Below are positions 22,151 through 34,212 of a stretch of 64,000 bases of DNA, piece by piece. Each line of letters starts with the position of its first letter. Position 1 is the stretch's first letter. The translations under genes were made by a program, and so were the position numbers. Below the pieces are notes generated by a model. The model was given only the letters and a program-made list of their open reading frames with translations. It was not told the DNA's origin and made no database searches. This DNA comes from Sclerodactyla briareus. Lineage: Eukaryota > Echinodermata > Holothuroidea > Dendrochirotida > Sclerodactylidae. The DNA is taken from positions 144,531-208,530 of the forward strand of contig JAODTK010002754.1 of the NCBI GenBank assembly GCA_026419785.1, written 5' to 3'.

Positions 22151-23870
22151 AGAAATTTGCCTAAATTATGCAATTAGATAGGTAAAAATGCAACTTATAC
22201 ATTGGATTACCTTTGGTGACCTCGTCCCGACTGAAAAATTTATCGGATTTTTTTTGTTTTTTTTTTATAGATAAACATTTCCACCAGTATTGTTAAAAAT
22301 CCTGAACTTCAAAAATTAACGCAACATTAGGCAAATTAGACACTTAATGATATATCTCATCCAGGAATCTAATCAGTTTGTGTACACTTCTAATTTTATT
22401 ATTTTCCGAACGTCATCACCAATGCATCTACCGATCAAGAGATATCTTTCACCAAGCTCCCGTGCCAATTTTCATTAATATGCAAATTTAGCAAATAATT
22501 AGGTCTTTCGGGTGAAAAGTGGATCACATCGACCCTCTTTACCACGCACGTCCACAAAAAGGTCCCAGCATGATGGCGTTACCGGTTCAGGAGATATCAA
22601 CCCGCACATACGTACGGATGAACAGACAGACATACAGATGGACGGACATAACACCACAACAAGTGACCACATGTCTCTCTTGAACAAGTTCAGGCGAGAC
22701 CAAAGACACATACAGCTGATTGTACTGAAACCACCCATAACACTGAGATGAGGATTCATAGAGAGATCATGAGAAGAGTAAGGACATTGAAGATCTTTTA
22801 GATCTGTAAGGAAAATGTGAGACAGTTGCAAGACTTTTGAGCTACCCGACTAAAGAGATGATTAGATTTCAACTGTTCATTATTTGTAAGCAAAAACGTT
22901 ACAAAAGAAACTGCTTATCGACTAAACGGCAAGACGCCGCGATTTTCCAACGAATCAGCTCCCAGTCCCGCAAACCTTGTTGGATCCTGACATACAGTAT
23001 GCCTCACAAATCGCAGGAATTGCACCAACCACATACCTATAGCCCTGGGCTGTCACTGCTACACCATAATTCAAAGCTCAACTTCACATCAATCGAAGAT
23101 ACTAAATTTCTGGCTAGCTTCCGAAACCAGCAAGTTGTCCGTATTGCCGGATTTTAATAAGGAGGAGTTTGAACTCTCCTATGAATCTTAATTCTTTTCT
23201 TTGAACATTGATGAGCAGGTAAGATTAATCGAGCGTCATGTGCGACCACATTTTTTAATTGCCTCAACCACTGAACAATGACAAGAGTGTGAATGCTACA
23301 AATCACTGAGTGTGCGAGTAACAAAAATGACAAAGTGGTATACGTATATTGTAAGTTTGCGATCACTCGAATAAAATATGCTATCCACTACTCTGCCAAC
23401 CGTTTTTCTGTTTAAGGACAGTATCGTATGCAGAGTTTGCCATGGTGGGGTGGGGGGGGGGGGGGGGGTTGAGGTCGGAACCCAAGGAGAGTGGTCTCAC
23501 CCTCCTGGTGGCAATAATTACAATCACGTGTTGCTGCGCGCTGACAAATAAAAAGCTGCTTTGCAATAGTTTGCTAACTAATAGCTGCGAAACCTTCAAC
23601 TGCACTTGCAAAAACTGAGTTTTTGTGATAAATTTATGATCACTGGGTCATGGGGGGGGGGGGTTCGCCCCCCGAACCCCCTCCCCCCCCCTGCATACGC
23701 CCCCCAACCCCCGCATACGCCACTGCTTGAGGGAACACATATCAATTCAACTAGTTGTAGATCGACACTGCAAATTACAGCCGGGGCAAATTGAGCCGAG
23801 GGGCTCATCTAATGGGCATCGGTCAAGAGTCTGAACTGTTATTTTGCATCACTTGAACTGAAAATGTCGG
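22151..23870 (+). repeat. Duplicated block B, copy 2 (complete)
   Basis: Directly follows A1 and matches 13565-15270 end to end: TTTGGTGACCTCGTCC, CCGATCAAGAGATATCTT, GGTCCCAGCATGATGG, AGATCTTTTAGATCTGTAAG, TAGCCCTGGGCTGTCAC and GAGTGTGCGAGTAACAAAAA. It contains the H1 MITE at 23419-23725. B1 continues into block C but B2 continues into block D, both after an AAATGT(T/C)GGGC word, which marks a rearrangement point. Confidence 0.88.
23419..23725 (+). mobile_element. hAT-type MITE H1, copy in block B2
   Basis: The left end is CAGTATCGTATGCAGAG and the right end is GCATACGCCACTG (reverse complement CAGTGGCGTATGC). Long G and C tracts lie inside. The flanks are TTTAAGGA and CTTGAGGG. Together with B1's left flank CTTGAGGA they recover an 8-bp target-site duplication. 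It is the ortholog-like partner of 14859-15133, so insertion preceded the duplication of block B. Confidence 0.87.
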
Positions 23871-24765
23871 GCGGGTAACCTCAGACGTATATATCCCCGC
23901 CTCTCTTATTCCAGCATTTGGTGAACATGAAACCGACATATTTCGTGAAGCGACAACTTGTACTGGTAAATGGGTCATTCCTAATGCACTTGTTAATTTT
24001 GAGGCACCCCTACAGCCCGAACAAGGTCGTCCCCAAATAAGCACTTTATTCAAGATTCGACCTCCACCCACATGACCACCCGACAGAGGTCAAATTCGTC
24101 AAGGTCACACACATGCAGTCAACAATTAATCTCACAATGGTACCATCCAGCCTTCGCAATATTCAATTCTACGATTAAAGCCAAAAAACCGTTTTTGACC
24201 CCTAAGTGACCCAAGGACCTTTCATGATATTACTGTTTTTATGGATTGTTACTCTCCATGTGATACTCCACTCCAGGAGCATTTTTTCATTCTGATGCAC
24301 ACACCCAGTCTATTGCCAAAAAGTACTAAAATCAGTTTTTGCCCCCTAGTGACCTTTAATGACCTTCATGACATGCGGTTTTATGAAAATTTTTACCTTC
24401 CATGTGATGCATCCTCCTATAATGCAATATTGCATTCCGAATGACCATGTCCATGTTATTTGCGAAAAAGGTATAACATTGCACTTTGACATGCCCTTGT
24501 GCACTACCAAAGTAGTGTCCGATCGAAAGCGGGAGTTGTTCCCTCATAAAGCCACACAAGGTCTATCACATATCAAAAATTAACCATTTTCTACCGTTTT
24601 GCCCGAACTCTTAAATAACACAGTTCTTCAAGATTAGACCTTTAACCACATGACCACCTGACAGAGGTCCAATTCAAGGTCAGAGGTCACACCCTTATTT
24701 GGAGGTCACCATTATAGCACAATGTTAACCATCGCCTTCGCAGATAGTCATTCTCCATTATAGCC
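23850..24765 (+). repeat. Block D lead-in and first ~580-bp D units
   Basis: The lead-in GAAAATGTCGGGCG, ACCGACATATT, GTACAGGTAAATGGGTC-like and AATGCACTTGTTAATT phrases match 37515-37690. The ~580-bp unit then begins at CAAGATTCGACCT (about 24050) and again near 24630. Unit landmarks are GACAGAGGTCAAATTC, ACTCTCCATGTGATAC, TCCACTCCTAGGAGCATTTT, CTATTGCCAAAAAGTACTAA, GCATATTGCATTCCAATGAC and TCTATCACATATCCAAAA. Confidence 0.85.
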
Positions 24766-25589
24766 AAACAAGGCGATCGCCCCGTGTCTCGCCTGATTGC
24801 GCGATCAGTGATTTCTTCTTCCGTCACCAGGCAAACAATTTACGACTGGCATTCCATATGTTTCTTTAATATCCCAATATCTCTTTAATATTTCAACATT
24901 CAGCCATCATGGACAACACCCTACTGGTACCCTCCACTTATAACCAATACTTACTGAGTTAATAGTTCGCTTGAGATTACTGTATTGGTCCAAACAATGT
25001 AATGACCCCTAATCTAATAAAGTGTTTTCCTATATATCATCAAAGAGTAATGCCTTTTATACATCTACTAACTTCCTCACTCCCTAGGGAGTTCACCCCC
25101 CCCCTCATCACACTCCCCTGTCTAAGTGGAAAATACAACCATCCATAAACAGTGGAGTCCTGCAGCACGACACTGGCTTGAAGCTATGACATGTACTACA
25201 AAGTGAACGCAAGTGAGATATACCCTCACCTAGACCCCCCCATCTCCACACAGAGTATCATCCTGACAAGGGTCCCTGACACCATTCATCTGAATAGGTT
25301 CCTGGGAGTAGTAAACAATGACCTGAGTGTTACACTTTATATGGTCAGGTCAGGGGGCCCAGAAGAGTTATGACAGGCTGATGTGAACCCTCCCAGGTAA
25401 AGGCAGGTTTTGACAATTGATGAAATCGCTGTCTGTCACAGATGGGACTACTAGTTAGGATGATGGAATAACATGCTCGGGGGTTGCAATGAGTAAAACA
25501 TTTTGTTTTGATAGCACATAGAATAGCGATTTCAGCCTCATGCTGGTCAGCTAGGTGCCCCAAGACTAACCCATTCTTAAGCAGTAGCG
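24766..25589. other. Low-copy gap between repeat blocks
   Basis: 24773-24895 is the second copy of the repeat at 9600-9735 (GTGTCTCGCC, GCGCGATCAGTG). The remainder holds only short frames and a C tract near 25098. No gene was recognised. Confidence 0.5.
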
Positions 25590-25884
25590 TACAGTCGCTG
25601 GAGCTTGTTGCAGTAAATGTTATTCTTTGACAGATTTTTGGTCCAAACTGACCTTGAATGACTTGAATGCACATAACGGTTTTCAATGAAAATGTTACCC
25701 TTATCATAGCAGCATGTGCCGAAATTTCAGTTATATAACACACAGTCACTAAAATTGATTGCAGAAAAGTTTAAATTTGGCAGTTTCTTGACCTCGATTG
25801 AACCTTTGATGACATGACGGTTTTTATGAAAAATGCTTGCCTCAAGGTGATGCACCAAGCCCCAACAGATTATGTCATCAGTAC
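25590..25884. repeat. Degenerate TGACC-type repeat, related to 10.96-11.06 kb
   Basis: It contains two partial units with TTGACC, GACGGTTTT.ATGAAAAATG and a phrase resembling TTGCAGAAAAGTTTAAATTTGG, echoing 10985-11060. It leads into block F2. Confidence 0.55.
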
Positions 25885-26325
25885 ACACAACCCTATGCTA
25901 TCGCCCAAAAGGTAGTAAAATCACCAGTTACCCCCTTTGTACTTTTAAGACCAGGTGTCGATTGAAGCGGAGTTTGGTTTTGTCTATGTAGGCAGAATAT
26001 AGAACTATCACATTCCAAAAATCGACAGTTTTTATTTCTTGGCCCTGTAACTCCTAGAATAAGCACATGTTCCTTCAACCTTGACCTTTGACCTTTTTGA
26101 CCTTGTCTATAGATATTGTTTGATTACTGAACCAAAAATTCCCCCGACAATCCTCTACGAGCACCCTAGCTGCATTCATTCCAATTGTTACTCGCCATTT
26201 ACAAAATGCGAAAATTGTGTCATTTATGCAAATTAATCACATAATACCTTAATTTGACCTTTCACTGGTGTTTCAATTATGGACTCAAAGGTGAACCTCC
26301 TCCACAAGTTTCATGAGATTCACAA
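25885..26325 (+). repeat. Duplicated block F, copy 2
   Basis: Homologous to 13085-13562 (CCCTATGCTATCGCCCAAAAG, GACAGTTTTTAT, TTGTTTGAT, CACCCTAGCTGCATTC, TTTATGCAAATTAATCACAT). It contains TGACCTTTGACCT at 26082-26094. Confidence 0.8.
26082..26094 (-). promoter_or_regulatory. Perfect DR1-type motif inside block F2
   Basis: TGACCTTTGACCT is the reverse complement of AGGTCAAAGGTCA, the known one-base-spaced direct repeat bound by HNF4- and RXR-type nuclear receptors. It sits in repeat DNA and no gene lies near it, so any regulatory role is inference. Confidence 0.3.
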
Positions 26326-27827
26326 AACACCTAATGTTATTGCGAAAAAGCATATGATTAAACTTTGACCTCTGTAACTACTCAAGTATGCCTTCCGATC
26401 GAAGCGGAGTTGGTTTCCCCTCTCCATGAAGCCACAAAGGTCTATCACATATCCAAAAATACCAGTTTTTTTTTGGGGGGCCCGTAACTCCTTAATAAGC
26501 ACCTTTATTCAAGACTCAACCTTTCACCCCATGACCACCCTACATAGGTCAAATTGAGGTCAGAGTCACACACTCAGGTCACATATATCACAATGGTGAA
26601 CCTTCCAGCCTTCACAGATATTCAATTTGTTTCCGATTCTGGGCCAGAAACAGTTTTTGACCCCTAAGTGACCCTTGAATGCCTTTAATGACCTGGCAGT
26701 TTTTTATGAAAATGTAACTCTCCATGTGATACATCCACTCCTAGGAGCATTTGCATTCTGATGGACACTCCCAGTGCTATTGCCAAAAAGTCTATTCAGT
26801 TTTTTACCCCTACGTGACCTCAGATGACCTTCATGATGACGTTTTTTATGAAATATGTTACTCTCCATGTGATGCAATCCACTCCTAGAAGCATTGCATT
26901 CCAATGAACCCCTAATGTTATTTGCAAAAAGCTATTAAATTAACTTTGACCCCTGTCACTACCAAGTGCGTCCGATCGAAGCGGGAGTTGGTTTTCCTCC
27001 ATGAAGCACATACGAGGTCTATCACATATCCAAAATACCCAGTTTCATTTTTTTTGCCGTAACTCCTAACTAAGCACATTATTCAAGACTCACCTTTAAC
27101 CACACGACACCCGACCGAGAGGTCAAATTGAGGTCAGAGGTACACCCATGCAGGTCACAATTATATGACAATAAGTGAACCTTCCAGCCTTTCCAATATT
27201 CAATTCTCCTATTATGGCCAGAAAACAGTGTATGACCCTTATTGACCTGAATGACCTTTAATGACATGGCAGGTTTTAAAAATGTAACTCTCCCTGTGAT
27301 ACGTCCCCTCCTAGGAAGCATTTTGGCATTCTGAATGAACATGCCCCGTGCTATTGCCAAAAGTACTAAAATCATTTTTGACCCTAAGTTACCTTTGATG
27401 ACCTTCATGAATGGCGGTTTTATAAAAAATTTGTTACCTCTCCATGTGATCATCGCTCCTAGAACCTATTGCATTCCAATACCACCCCAATTTTATTGCA
27501 AAAGCTATTAATTAAACTTTACCCTGGAACTACCAAACGTATGCTCCGTCGAATCGGGCAGTTGGTCTCCTCCATAAAGCAACCGGGTCCCATCAATATC
27601 CCAAAATTACCCAGTTGCTATTTTTTTGTTGCTTATCCTCCCTTAATAAGCACATTTATTTCAGACTCAACCTTTTACCACATGACCCCGACAGTAGGTC
27701 AAATTGAGGTCAAGGTCACACACATGCGGTCAACAATTATACTCACATGGTGAACCTTCCGCCTTCACAACATTCACTTCTTCGATTACGGCCAGAAACA
27801 GTTTTTGACCCGAAGTTGACCTTGAAT
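26326..27827 (+). repeat. Block D tandem units, central array (~2.6 units of ~577 bp)
   Basis: The unit anchor CAAGACTCAACCTTT occurs near 26509, 27085 and 27660. Units repeat the vocabulary of 23850-24765, with tandem sub-parts GTTTTTGACCCCTAAGTGACC and TGAATGACCTTTAATGAC. They show frequent one-base losses and no persistent frame. Confidence 0.88.
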
Positions 27828-28395
27828 GACAGATTATTAACATTGAATGACTCTGGGCCCTCATCCCTACTGTAAATTCATTGGGACTCTAGATAAACCA
27901 TTTCACCAATGTTTCGTCAAAATCCAACAAACTTCAAAATTCAGAAATATGCAAATTAGACTACTTAATTCGCACATACATGTCCAGGACTCTGATCAAT
28001 TCGTGTACACTTCGAGTTGTTATCTACCCTGAACTGCATCACCACTGCATCTAACCGATCCAGAGATATCTTGTACCAGCTTCTGACCAATTTTTCATTA
28101 AATAGGCAATTTATGCAAATGAAAATGGTCTTTTGGCCGAAAATGACTGCACATCGGCAACTCTCTTCCCCGTGCACCTCCACAAAGAAGTCCCAGCATG
28201 ATGGCTCCCACTGTTCCAGGAGATATCTAACCGCTCATACGGAAGACAGAGGACAGACAGACAGACGACCAGCAGACGACGAGCGGACGGACAGACAGAC
28301 CGACAGCGACAGACAGACAGACAGACACACACACACACAGTGTGACCACTATGTCTCTCCTTGAACAAAGTTCAGGGCGAGACCAAAAAGTTTTT
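27828..28395 (+). repeat. Duplicated block B, copy 3 (left third only)
   Basis: It starts at ACATTGAATGAC and ends after GTGACCACTATGTCTCTCCT and GGCGAGACCAAAAAG, corresponding to 13610-14110 of B1. It lies inside the D array, with D units on both sides, so it was inserted into D or recombined with it. Its microsatellite is the most expanded of the three. Confidence 0.85.
28243..28340 (+). repeat. Expanded GACA/GACG/AC microsatellite in block B3
   Basis: About 95 bp of (GACA)n with GACG and AGCGGACG variants, ending in (AC)n. The equivalent tract is about 45 bp in B1 and shorter in B2. Confidence 0.92.
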
Positions 28396-28750
28396 TGACC
28401 TTAGTGACCCCCGAATGACCTGTAATGATATACAGTTTTTATGAAATTGTTCACTCTCCATGTGATACCTCCACTCCTAGGAGCATTTTGCAACCTGATG
28501 AACACACCCAGTGCTATTGCCGGAAAAGTCTAAAATCAGTTTTTGACCCCTAAGTGACCTTTAATGACCTTCAATGACTGGCGGTTTTTATGAAACTTGT
28601 TACACTCCATGTGATGCATCCACTCCTCGGAGCATATTGCATTCATGGCGGTTTTTTATGAAACTTGTTACACTCCATGTGTGACGCATCCACTCCTAGT
28701 AGCACATTGCATCCAATGAACAATCCCAATGTTATTGCGAAAAAATATTC
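28396..28750 (+). repeat. Block D unit, right fragment, with internal duplication
   Basis: Resumes D vocabulary after B3. The phrase GGCGGTTTTTATGAAACTTG, with TTACACTCCATGTG, occurs twice (about 28582 and 28648), a local 66-bp duplication. Confidence 0.85.
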
Positions 28751-29477
28751 AACCATGCATTTTGCTGATCATGACAACTCATATGCAAATTAGTCCCACA
28801 AATTTACCCTCAGTGTCTTGATGCTATTGAATAAATTTTATCAGCCGGTTAGTAGGTCCATTCACAAAGTTTTGTCAAATCCCTAAAAGTTGAGAAAATA
28901 TTGCATTAATTATTCTAATATGCAACGATATGTAAATTAAACAACATAATGACCTTCAGTGATTTCATGCAATTGATAAATTTATCGGGATCTGTTAGAA
29001 GGTCCTACTCCCTAAGTTTCGTGAGAATCCAACGAAGTTTATGAATTTGCCTTATGCTATTTGGGCCAACTACTATGCAAATTAGTCTGCAATATGACCT
29101 CCAGTGACCTCTGCCACATTAGGAAAATTCCTGGCACTGATAGTTGGCCCTATCATCCAGTTTCATGAAAATTCAATGAGTTTGAAATCACATACTTCTG
29201 TTATCATTAGCTACTGGGTCCAAAAAAAATGCAAACTTGACTCGGATGACCTTGAAATTTTCACCATTTTTTTCGGCTCCAACACCTACCTCACATCCAC
29301 ACGTTTCGTGTAAATCGCACGAATTGAAAATTTTGTCGAAACCTGCACACTAGATGGGAACAAATATACTATATAGCCCATTTTCGAACTTATCCAGATT
29401 TTACTCATAACAACATTTACCAAGTTTTGGGTCCAATCGGATAATTGTTAAAGAATAGAGCGCTAACGCCTAAAGTT

Positions 29478-29575
29478 TCCGCGGCGGCGGCAGCGGCGGC
29501 GGCAGCTGCGCTGTGTGCGGAGCCGGCGGTGGAGCCGGCGGCGGCGACGGAGCCGGCGGCGGCGGAGACGGCTGG
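29478..29575 (+). repeat. CpG-rich GGC/GGAGCC repeat in block E1
   Basis: About 100 bp of GGC and GAGCCGGCGGC words. The equivalent stretch is only about 35 bp in E2 (40157-40191) and about 25 bp in E3 (35667-35692), so it expanded here. Confidence 0.88.
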
Positions 29576-29598
29576 CACACGGCCAGAACCCATAATAT

Positions 29599-29624
29599 CC
29601 CCGAACACTTACAGTGTTACGGTG
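29599..29624. other. Terminal stem-loop of block E1
   Basis: CCCCGAACACT-TAC-AGTGTTACGGTG folds into a stem with a three-base loop. The six pairs AACACT/AGTGTT are perfect; the lower stem has mismatches. Similarity to E2 and E3 stops within a few bases after it. Confidence 0.7.
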
Positions 29625-29628
29625 ATAA

Positions 29629-30242
29629 TAAATGTTGGCTGGCCACTAATCACAAGAAGGCTTTTCCTTATGGGCGTCCAGAGAAACTAGGTGGGGGACC
29701 CATGGCCACAACAGTTGGGGGTCCAGATCAGGTTTTGGAGGGGTGGGCAAGGGTGCAAAGCATAGTAGCATTCTCCATGTGGGGGCCGTGGGAGGGGGGA
29801 TGCTATGTATTGGGACGCATGAAGCTGGGGGGCCCCTTCCCTAGCTGCGCCCCTTGCGGCATGTTAGTTGATAAATAAGAGAACTACTGTTAAATCCTAT
29901 CCAATCTACTCCTAGTCTTCACCTACAAGGTTCAAACTCTGTCAGGTCCCCTGACTGGAGAAGCTATGTTTGCCTTTACCTGCTGTAGCGACACAAAAAG
30001 GTATATTCATGGCCCATTATATGCTCGCTACTGCAGTAGGCCTATTCCCAGAGTCCGACAAGCTGAGACTGTATAATCAGCGACACTAGGTACTCTTATT
30101 CCTTCATTGGTAATCTGATCCCCATTGGAGTTTGCCGATATGAATTGCTACAATTAGACAGATATTAATTGCAATCATTTGTTTTTTGATGTAGCTATAT
30201 TACATTATTGAAGGACAATTGTCATTCTAACAGATATTATTA
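29629..30242 (+). repeat. Block C, copy 2 (joined directly to block A)
   Basis: Homologous to 15271-15960 and continuous with A2 at 30243, showing that C and A form one ~4.6-kb unit. It begins within five bases of the E1 hairpin. Confidence 0.85.
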
Positions 30243-33200
30243 TACCAGCAGAGGTGACCCAGTTCCAGAGGCTTAGTACTTCCCTGACTGATCCTGATAG
30301 AGAATGCATTGTTGACGTGTTTACATACTGTGACATTCTATTTATTCAAATTTCAACACAATACTCCAAATCTACACTAAAAAAATTCTAAGGGCTCTGT
30401 ATACTCATCATAATAAATCGCAGAAAAATTCAGCTCGATCTTGAACAAGCATTCTGCACTTATCTGTTCACAAGGATTCCTGTGCCTCCGTTGAACTCGG
30501 ATTCCTTGGACCTGACGAACCCCCCCCCCAAAAAAAAGTGGGTCATGTACTCATATGGAGAACTCACTCACCAATTAAGAGCTTGATCCATCCAGGTGCA
30601 GACCAGTGTATTGCATTCGCGAGCTGAAATTTGGCAAGATGTAGATTTTTCACTCTCTCCCCAAAATCCTGACAATCTGTCTACATAAGAGCTGCCATAG
30701 CAAAGTAGATCACCTACCACTCCCTGGTAGTGAATGTGACGCCAAAGTTACTTTCAATTATTTGTTTATAGATCTGATTTGTGGACCATTAAGCAACTAT
30801 CAAAGGTCCCTGCATGAGTTAAGGCAAATATTAATAGCGATTAAATTATTGATGTCAAATAAAAACTACCGAAAATGATAGTACTGGCCAATCATTTCTT
30901 TAAGGAGTGCTAAGGCACTTGACTGCTCAAACAATCCAAAAATTGACCCCGGAGACGATTTGACCTTCATATTCCCCCCAACGCCCCATGATGTTACGCA
31001 TTACTTTCATAAGAGTTCATTCTATTCTGTATGGGGTAAAGCCGCTTGACCGTTCAAAGAAAATCTGGGTTGGCCCCCAGGTAGATGGTCAACAGTAACG
31101 CTGACTAATTATCATATATATCCGAGTCAATCCGAAAGAAGAAGCATTATTTCATTGACCCTCAAAACACCCAATTCCCTACTTTTTTGTATGTTCCATC
31201 TCCGCATGCTTCATAGCACAGGAGTCCGTACAGGCGCAATTCGTTGGATTGCTGGGACACGATTCTGAGAGCATATTACACCAATTGGCAACCCACAACA
31301 AACTATTGTCGAAGTACAGAATTTGGAATATTCCAGCAGTCCATGCAAGACACTGTCATAAAGAGCTGAGGGGGTGGGGTGGGTTTAGGACTAGAAGATT
31401 GGCCACACGGATACATGAACAGAATGAACAGAGAATGGTTGATATTGTATAAATTGTTGATAATGTATTATTGCATGAATTTGAATCTACGGAGAAATGA
31501 CAATTTGTTGTTTGCCAGATAATGCATAAAAGCTGTGAGTCACAACCACCAGTCTCGCCATGCTTCACCATCCATTGGGGGGGTGTTGCTGTTATCGCAG
31601 TATTCAGTAGTTCCACCGATTTTGATCATCAACGCTCACTAGGGAAAATTGGCTTTGAGTTAGCAAATTATAACACAGACATCTGAGGCATCTTAGCGGT
31701 GGTTATGGCTGGCCATCTTTCAGGTTCTTTCATTGGCTTCCAGTCTTGCTAAATGCTAGTGAGGCCAGGGACGTTCACTGCTAGGCTGAGACATCATTTG
31801 GATTCCAGTTGCCACTCCCTCACTTTGCTGAATCTCGTGGAGGCAGGATGGTGAAGGTTAGCGCTTCTCCTACATGTATCCTTGCGAATAATTGAAGAAA
31901 ATCTGAAAACTGCAAGAAAAATCTGACAACTCTACAAATTAACTTACATGTAATCAATCACACTGATGTCCCTAACGAAAATCCCTGATCGAGTAATAGG
32001 CTATGCCTGCTACTTAATTTGGGACAGAGTACTAATTTTCCACTCAAAAAAATCATGCAATTAGCCTTACTCAAAACATGCAAACTAGAATTAAATATTT
32101 TTCTAGAACTTCTAGAAAGTGTAAAAATGTTCCCTCATGCTTATATACGTACTGAAAGTATGAAGCAACTTTACAATAGATTTTGAAGTTCAAACATCGA
32201 TTACACTTGGTGACAGGCATGGAAACTCATCTTTTACTATGGACACCATGACACATACAGCAAGCAATCTGATAATAAATAGGGTTTTATATGGTTAATG
32301 TGATATACCATATGTCTAAAGAAAAATAAATTATGACATATATATATATATTCGTAACGCAAGATAGGCACAATAACTGCATGCTGGCCAACATTACCAG
32401 TGTAAACCCAAGCTGATCAGGGTTTGTCAAATTGTCAAACCTATTGCAAACCCCAATAACATAACACTATCTGGGTACGGTAGCGCCTTATCACATCATA
32501 CTCTATCTGGTCCACCGGTGACATAAGACACATTTTTCTGATGTTGATTGCATTAATTAGGAGTTGGTCAATGGTTTGTGGTGATATTTTAGCATTCAAT
32601 ATGAATTGTGTCAGCCCGGGTCAGAACGAATGAAAGAGTGCACTAAGCAATCTCCTGTCTACAGCCGCAGTTAATTACAGCTCCATCAACGATTTCAATT
32701 TTCTCAAGACTCACAAGACTACAGATGGCGAATGCTCCTAGTAAGCTCTACTGTATAAAACCAGCAGACGCATAGATTACAGACATGTCTTCTTAATATT
32801 TCACCAACTTTGAAATGGCTAATGAATTTATTTCCGACAACTGCAATATTCCAGAACCATCAAATGGTACGTGGTACTTCCTACCTAGTTCGCAACCCTG
32901 CCTGTTGCATTTTATATTGGCATACATGTAATGAAATCTGCCAGAAGTAATAACTAATTCCAGTCCGCTGGTTCCGGTTTCTCATTTCCATGGGTCAGGC
33001 TGATTATCCCACAAAGAGCATCGATTTATCTGTTCTCTACTACGGAAAATTGGGAGAAATAATAACCAAACTGTAAAAAATGAAAGTACCATGAATCAGT
33101 GCTGTCGGATGCCAGACAATGAAAGCTTGCGTAGGGACAGCACATTATATGGGGGAGCCACACACTTTAACACTGTTTACCCACCCCCTCGAGTCTGTAG

Positions 33201-34212
33201 AAGTGCCCCCTTCTAGGTGCCGTTGATCTTTGGTGCTGCCGTCCTGGCGTCGACGATGAGGGCTCCGCGGGCCCTGCGTGGGCGAACTGACAGGATCAGA
33301 CTCGCGGCTAGTGCTCCGACTGAAAACCGAGAAGAGTTCTGGAATGTTGGAACATAGGGTCGTTAGCGGGCGTCTCTCACGCAGAACAACGCCTCTCGGG
33401 GACTCTTGGAAGGCGACCCCGGTTACGTCCATAAGGTCGACCTTGCACCTTTGGTATAGCCCGACCCATCGGGGTCTCAAAGTTGAGGGAGTTTGCCCCC
33501 ACCTTCCACCGTGGTACCAAGGGACATCCCGAGAGAGGCCTTTGGCGTGTTGCTGCTGGGCTCAGGAGTGTGCCTCTATAAGGGAAAACCAAGACTCTGA
33601 CTGGGGCGGATTAGAGGGCGACCCCCTTCACGTCGGCTAAGATCTGTCCTTTGCAGGTTTGGTATAGCCCTCCCCCAATCGAGCTCGGGGACATCCCCGA
33701 GGGTGAGGGAATTTCCCCCACCGTCAAGAGTCGTAAAACCCTGGGATAAAGGTGTACTCTTTTGGAACCCCCCATCCGGCAAGAGTTGTCTTAATGGGGG
33801 CCAACTGTGGCCACCGCCCAGGGTTGCCTCCGCTCTTTTCCGACGGGAACTGAACCGTGTCCCTTCAACCTTGCTCAACGGTGTCGAAACATTGACTTGG
33901 CGATGGGCTTAGCGGACCTCTGGCTGGGGACTTCCATTCTGCCCACGCGTCTCCATTCTTCTCTCGTGGATCTAAGAGGGATACCAGAAGTGGCCACCCC
34001 GGTGCACACAAAAGAGTTGTTGAGATGGTGATGGATCTAAACATTTGATGAGGAAAGGAGAAAGCTTATAGTTAGTGTGGTTTAGTCGAAGTTTGAACTA
34101 GTAGATATTTTGTAGGTATTATTTTTTGGATGATCGATCCACAGCATATGCGTTTGTGATGATGTTAGCCGCTAAAAATGAGCCCGGGAGGAAATTCCCT
34201 CCAATAATTTTC
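30243..34212 (+). repeat. Block A, copy 2
   Basis: Collinear with 18178-22150 over about 4 kb, offset about 12.06 kb. It includes an R305-like stretch (30360-30640), a shortened G tract (about 31369), CTAGTGAGGCCAGGGACG, the conserved TTCTAGAACTTCTAGAA core (32101) and the GC-rich module (33112-34040). (AT)n occurs at 32338-32351. It is followed by unrelated DNA, whereas A1 is followed by block B2. Confidence 0.9.
33112..34040. pseudogene. GC-rich coding-like module, second broken copy
   Basis: Counterpart of 21061-21965. The internal repeat is clearer here: TTTGGTATAGCCC at about 33441 and 33659, each followed by GAGGGA.TTT.CCCCCACC. A plus-strand frame spans 33278-33640 and others 33703-34031 in two frames, so at least two frameshifts break any single reading. 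Shared peptide patches with the other copy include VREFPPP, FRRELNRV and a C-terminal P-VH-KE patch. Function unknown. Confidence 0.35.

Larger units (their letters stand above)
28751..29625 (+). repeat. Block E, copy 1 (complete, with GGC expansion and terminal hairpin)
   Basis: Collinear with 39401-40241. Landmarks are CTTGATGCTATTGAATAAA, ATTGCATTAATTATTC, TGACCTTCAGTGATTTCA, AAGTTTCGTGAGAATCCAA, GACCTCCAGTGACCT (TGACCT at 29095 and 29105), TTTCATGAAAATTCAA, ATATAGCCCATTTTCGAACT, TAACGCCTAAAGTTTC and a GGC-rich segment. It ends in an AACACTTACAGTGTT stem-loop. The end part recurs at 35297-35741. No gene is present; the apparent poly-alanine frame at 29445-29690 is a translation of the GGC repeat. 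Confidence 0.88.

Noticed and set aside
25579-25600. CAGTAGCGTACAGTCGCTGG as another H1 end
   Set aside because: Only the first twelve bases match and no inner H1 sequence or partner end follows.
29445-29690. Poly-alanine protein
   Set aside because: It is a direct translation of the GGC repeat inside block E; the other copies of E do not preserve it.
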